DNA of 48,664 nt, from positions 1-48,664 of the forward strand of contig JAKSYS010000491.1 of the NCBI GenBank assembly GCA_022925895.1. Reading direction: 5' to 3'. Position numbers and translations under genes: made by a program. Each line of letters begins with the position of its first letter. The first letter of the stretch is position 1. The stretch comes from Fragilaria crotonensis (taxonomy: Eukaryota; Bacillariophyta; Fragilariophyceae; Fragilariales; Fragilariaceae). Shown piece after piece: positions 45,586 through 48,664 of the stretch. The notes under the pieces are model-generated. The model searched no databases and was not told where the DNA came from. It saw nothing but the letters and a program-made list of their open reading frames with translations.

Positions 45586-47584
45586 ATGAAAGTTTCAACT
45601 CTTATTTTGCTAATTGTAAGGACATGGACTTGGCAACAAGTTGCAAGGTATGGCTCGGCATTCACCATTCCCAGGTCACAACAACGGTGGACTCAGCATG
45701 AGACCACCTCCATCACTACTACGACCTTGTCCATGAACAATATTGAACCCATCGAGGACTTTCCCAACGGCTCTCCAGATGTGAATGATTCTAGTGGTGA
45801 TAGTTTAACCGATGAGATTATCTCCGCAACTGTTGACGTTGCCAAGGATCTGGCGATTGCCGCCTTGGATGCGACAGAAAAGGGACTAGAAGCTATTGAT
45901 GATGCTCACCAGGTGAGCAAAGACAAGCTGAAAAAGGAGAAGAAATATCTAGTTATTGGTGGAGGCTGGGGTGGTTGGGGTGCCGCGAAAGCGCTTTGCG
46001 AATCTGGTATTGACGCCGAGGTTATCCTTTTAGATGCCTTGCCAGATCCAACTGGGAAAACGCCGTACCTCTCCAAGACAGGGAAGCCTGTCGAGGCCGG
46101 AACTCGTGGTTTTTGGAAGGACTACCCGAACATCAACAAGTTGTGTCAAGATCTAGGTCTCTCCGATGACGAGGTATTTTCTCCTTTCACAAACTCTTCC
46201 TTTTATTCCCCCGATGGCCTGGAGGCTACAGCACCTGTGTTTTCGGAGGCCAAGCTCCCGAAGCTTCCCGATATACCATTCTTTCACAGTTCTCAGAACA
46301 GCCTTTTCCACAGCTACCATCACCTCTGGGTCAAGTATTAGCCACATCTCAGCTGTTTGAAAGAATACCTATTCAAGATCGAGCCAGTATGATTGGCTTG
46401 CTGTTGGCTACAGTTGACTGTTTGGGTGGCAATCAAGAAGTTCAGGTTCAATACGATCGAATGACGGCTCATGAATTATTCCTTCGGTTCGGCATCAGTA
46501 AGCGACTTGTCGACGACTTTATTCGTCCCACCTTGCTGGTTGGTCTCTTCAAGCCACCCGAGGAGTTGAGTGCCTGGTCGTCATGGAGCTTCTTTACTAC
46601 TACGCATTGGCTCACCAGGATTCATTTGATGTGCGCTGGATACGCAATGGAACTGTGAGCGATTCCTTGATTGCGCCCATGGCAGAAAAATTACAGAGTG
46701 ATTATGATTTAAAGGTAATGGGTGGATGTCGAGTAGGAAAGATTTCTCTCGACTCCGTGGATGGACAGAAACTGAGTGTCTCGTCCGTGGAGTACACCAC
46801 CATGTCTGGGCAGAAGGAGGTGATCGATAACGTGGATGGTATCGTCCTGGCCTTGGGTTGCAAGGGTTTGGAAGCTGTTGTGAATGCTTCACCAGACTTA
46901 GCGAAACTTCCCGCGTTTTCTGCCGCGGCCTCGCTGAAGGGCATTGATGTGATTAGCGTTCGACTCTGGCTGGACAAGGTAGTTCCAACGAGAACGCCAG
47001 CCAACGTGTTTTCACGATTTGATGAATTGCGGGGTGCAGGTGGAACATTCTTCATGCTTGATCAATTGCAAGACAATAATGAGGCCTTGTGGGGAGGTGA
47101 GAAACCTCAAGGATCGGTCTTGGGATGTGATTTCTACAATGCTGGTGGTTTGTTGAGCCTCTCCGATGAAGACTTGGTTAGCATTCTGATGGAAGATTTG
47201 TTACCCAGTGCGGTTCCTCAGTTCGCCAATGCCAAGGTTGTCGATTCGTGGGTGGGAAAGTTCCCAGGAACTGTCTCGTGGTTTGCACCAGGTAGCTTTC
47301 TCAAGAGGCCTCCGACCGAAGGTGCTGGTCCGGTGTTGCCCACGGTGAAGTTTGCTGGTGATCTTGTACGAATGGGAGACCGCGAGCACGGAGCCAAGGG
47401 CCTGTGTCAAGAACGCGCCTTTGTGAGCGGTTTCGAAGCAGCCAATTCGTTACTGCGATCTACTGTGTCGAACTTCAACATGCATCCGGTACTAGCAGTG
47501 CGTGAGGATGAACCGTTGTTCAAGGCTGCAGTCACAATCAACAGGGGTGTCATGAACTACTTGCCTCGGTTCTGGGTTCGATGA
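45586..47584 (+). CDS. FAD-dependent amine oxidase/phytoene-desaturase-like protein, probably plastid-targeted
   Basis: About 666 aa, single exon. The N-terminus has a hydrophobic signal (MKVSTLILLIV) followed by YGSAF/TIP, matching the diatom plastid bipartite leader with phenylalanine at the cleavage point. An acidic helical spacer leads to the FAD-binding motif VIGGGWGGWGAAKAL at about 123-137. Later blocks (LAHQDSFDVRW, GIVLALGCKG, VKFAGDLVRM and the final GLCQERAFVSGFEAANSLL) are typical of the carotene desaturase-like flavoproteins that many algae have in several copies. The substrate is unknown. Two frame breaks, one T missing in TTTT 46304-46307 and one base near 46573, are both homopolymer-associated; with both corrected the length is 2,001 nt. 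Confidence 0.75.
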
Positions 47585-47713
47585 ACGAATAATCTTGGAG
47601 TAGGAGCTATGACATAATGTAAGAAATGAAGCATTATACATCTTGATTGGCGCTGTATTTGAATCGTTTAGATCACCGAAATAAACCAGAACACCCGTGA
47701 TTTGTTATAGGGC
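47585..47713. other. Short convergent spacer
   Basis: 129 bases between two convergent stop codons. Nothing else is seen. Confidence 0.5.
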
Positions 47714-48436
47714 CTAGAGCCAGGGGACAAAATGCAGAGCAAATAGACATCCGAACGCTTCCACTCCGAGGATAAGTGGCGATAGAAATCCCCAAACAGG
47801 CCAGATGGATCGAATCAGCATGATAGCAATCAAGATACCATTGACAGTCAGTGTTGGAACGACTCGGGGACAATAGACATCCCAAGCTGCTGAATCTGTA
47901 ATCCTCTTGACACGAGGCAGATACAGTACTAGGTATAGCACAAGAACGGTGCTCACTCCCATTAACACCACTGATGCATACAGAAGCGGTTTGACGATGC
48001 GCTCGTCATTCACAAGGATGGGGAAAAAGCGAGTAAATTTGGCAACGACAATTGCAATTGCGACCCAAACAACTGTCCTCGCGTGAACGTGGAAAAGAAG
48101 GTGAGAAGCGCAAATTAACAATCGGGTACTGATGACAGCATTGCACGAGAGTCCCTTGCTATCCTGAGACACTGACCACTTAGAGAGTGGGTGTACCTGA
48201 TATGGAGAGCTCTCCCTTACAAGGCATCGCCATAATGCTCATTGATATGGCATCAATCTGCAGTAGACCTTTCCACGCTCACGACTGCGACTTGATCACT
48301 CTCACTCTCACGTCAACGAAGGTAAACTACAATACTTACAGGCATACACTTTATCAAAAAATCGTTCTGTTCTTGAACGGCTAGTAACTGGGACATCGTC
48401 GCCTTGCGCTACTCGTCGGTAAGGGGCCGCTGCCAT
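47714..48436 (-). CDS. TMEM128-like four-helix membrane protein
   Basis: 151 aa from exons 48436-48340 and 48072-47714 (GTAAGT donor; acceptor GAGGACAG). Exon 1 encodes MAAAPYRRVAQGDDVP, a short hydrophilic start. Exon 2 encodes four hydrophobic stretches: VWVAIAIVVAKFTRFF, LLYASVVLMGVSTVLVLYLV, VPTLTVNGILIAIMLIRS and FLSPLILGVEAFGCLFALHF. WPVWGFLSP and the DVYCPRVVPT segment match TMEM128 family proteins, small ER-type membrane proteins of unknown function. The length is close to the family's usual 150-165 aa. Joining at these sites makes the FFDKVYAFVWVA junction continuous. An alternative open frame beginning upstream in the intron (48172) lacks this fit. Confidence 0.75.
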
Positions 48437-48664
48437 CTTCTCTTTCTGCCTTAGTTCAGATTTTAATGTTCGTGTCCATGGACGCAACGTGCACACTGTA
48501 CACCGGAGTACCAGTACTGGTACCGCATTGACTGACCTTTCACAGCATTCAAAAGTACTGGAGACTGGTGAACGTATTCTTGTACTAGAGATACATGTAG
48601 GCATGTACCAGGTACAGCAAGTACGGCGTACTGGTACAAGTACTGTACCACGAGCGCAAAAGCA
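48437..48664. other. 5' flank of the TMEM128-like gene
   Basis: Very rich in GTAC words such as CCAGTACTGGTACC and GTACTGGTACAAGTAC. It includes the probable promoter. The window ends here. Confidence 0.5.

Overview
This is nuclear DNA from a eukaryote, most likely a pennate diatom or a close stramenopile. The evidence is: GT-AG introns of about 40 to 270 bases; intergenic spacers rich in GTAC and TACTAG; leucine-rich-repeat (LRR) proteins with a cytosolic PS(I/V)EEAR segment and Pro-Thr spacers; and a plastid-type GSAF leader on a flavoprotein. The species cannot be named from sequence alone.

Layout. 1-775: a decaying 165-bp tandem repeat. 2145-5765: a Gfo/Idh/MocA-like gene (+) facing a beta-propeller lactonase gene (-) with five frame breaks. 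7085-8542: a histidine acid phosphatase whose catalytic RHG arginine codon reads TGA. 8730-13960: a 5.2-kb hAT-type DNA transposon with an exact 19-bp terminal inverted repeat and an 8-bp target duplication. It carries G-quadruplex-prone subterminal repeats, a roughly 175-bp tandem array, a very large internal inverted repeat (two arms of about 0.8 kb) and a decayed transposase. 15035-17133: a short-chain dehydrogenase and a small twin-CX9C protein. 17953-23748: a TPR protein (-) diverging from eIF4A (+). 24276-25754: a TBC Rab-GAP. 26699-39062: three related LRR surface or secreted proteins around the RFC1 clamp-loader gene. 39649-48436: a Golgi-type sulfotransferase, a PSP1-domain protein, a plastid flavin oxidoreductase and a TMEM128-like membrane protein.

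Most genes are unrelated housekeeping or surface functions; no operon-like organisation is expected or seen. The exception is the LRR group, which looks like a local paralogue cluster.

A recurring feature is the single-base frame break at short homopolymers. There are 15 in six genes, while the other eight genes are clean (frame-preserving spliced lengths). Once corrected, every affected gene has a length divisible by three. Consensus sequencing error is the simplest reading; real decay is possible in the lactonase gene. The strongest biological finds are the complete transposon with its giant hairpin, the TGA in the phosphatase active site, and a first intron of eIF4A that seems to end in AC rather than AG.
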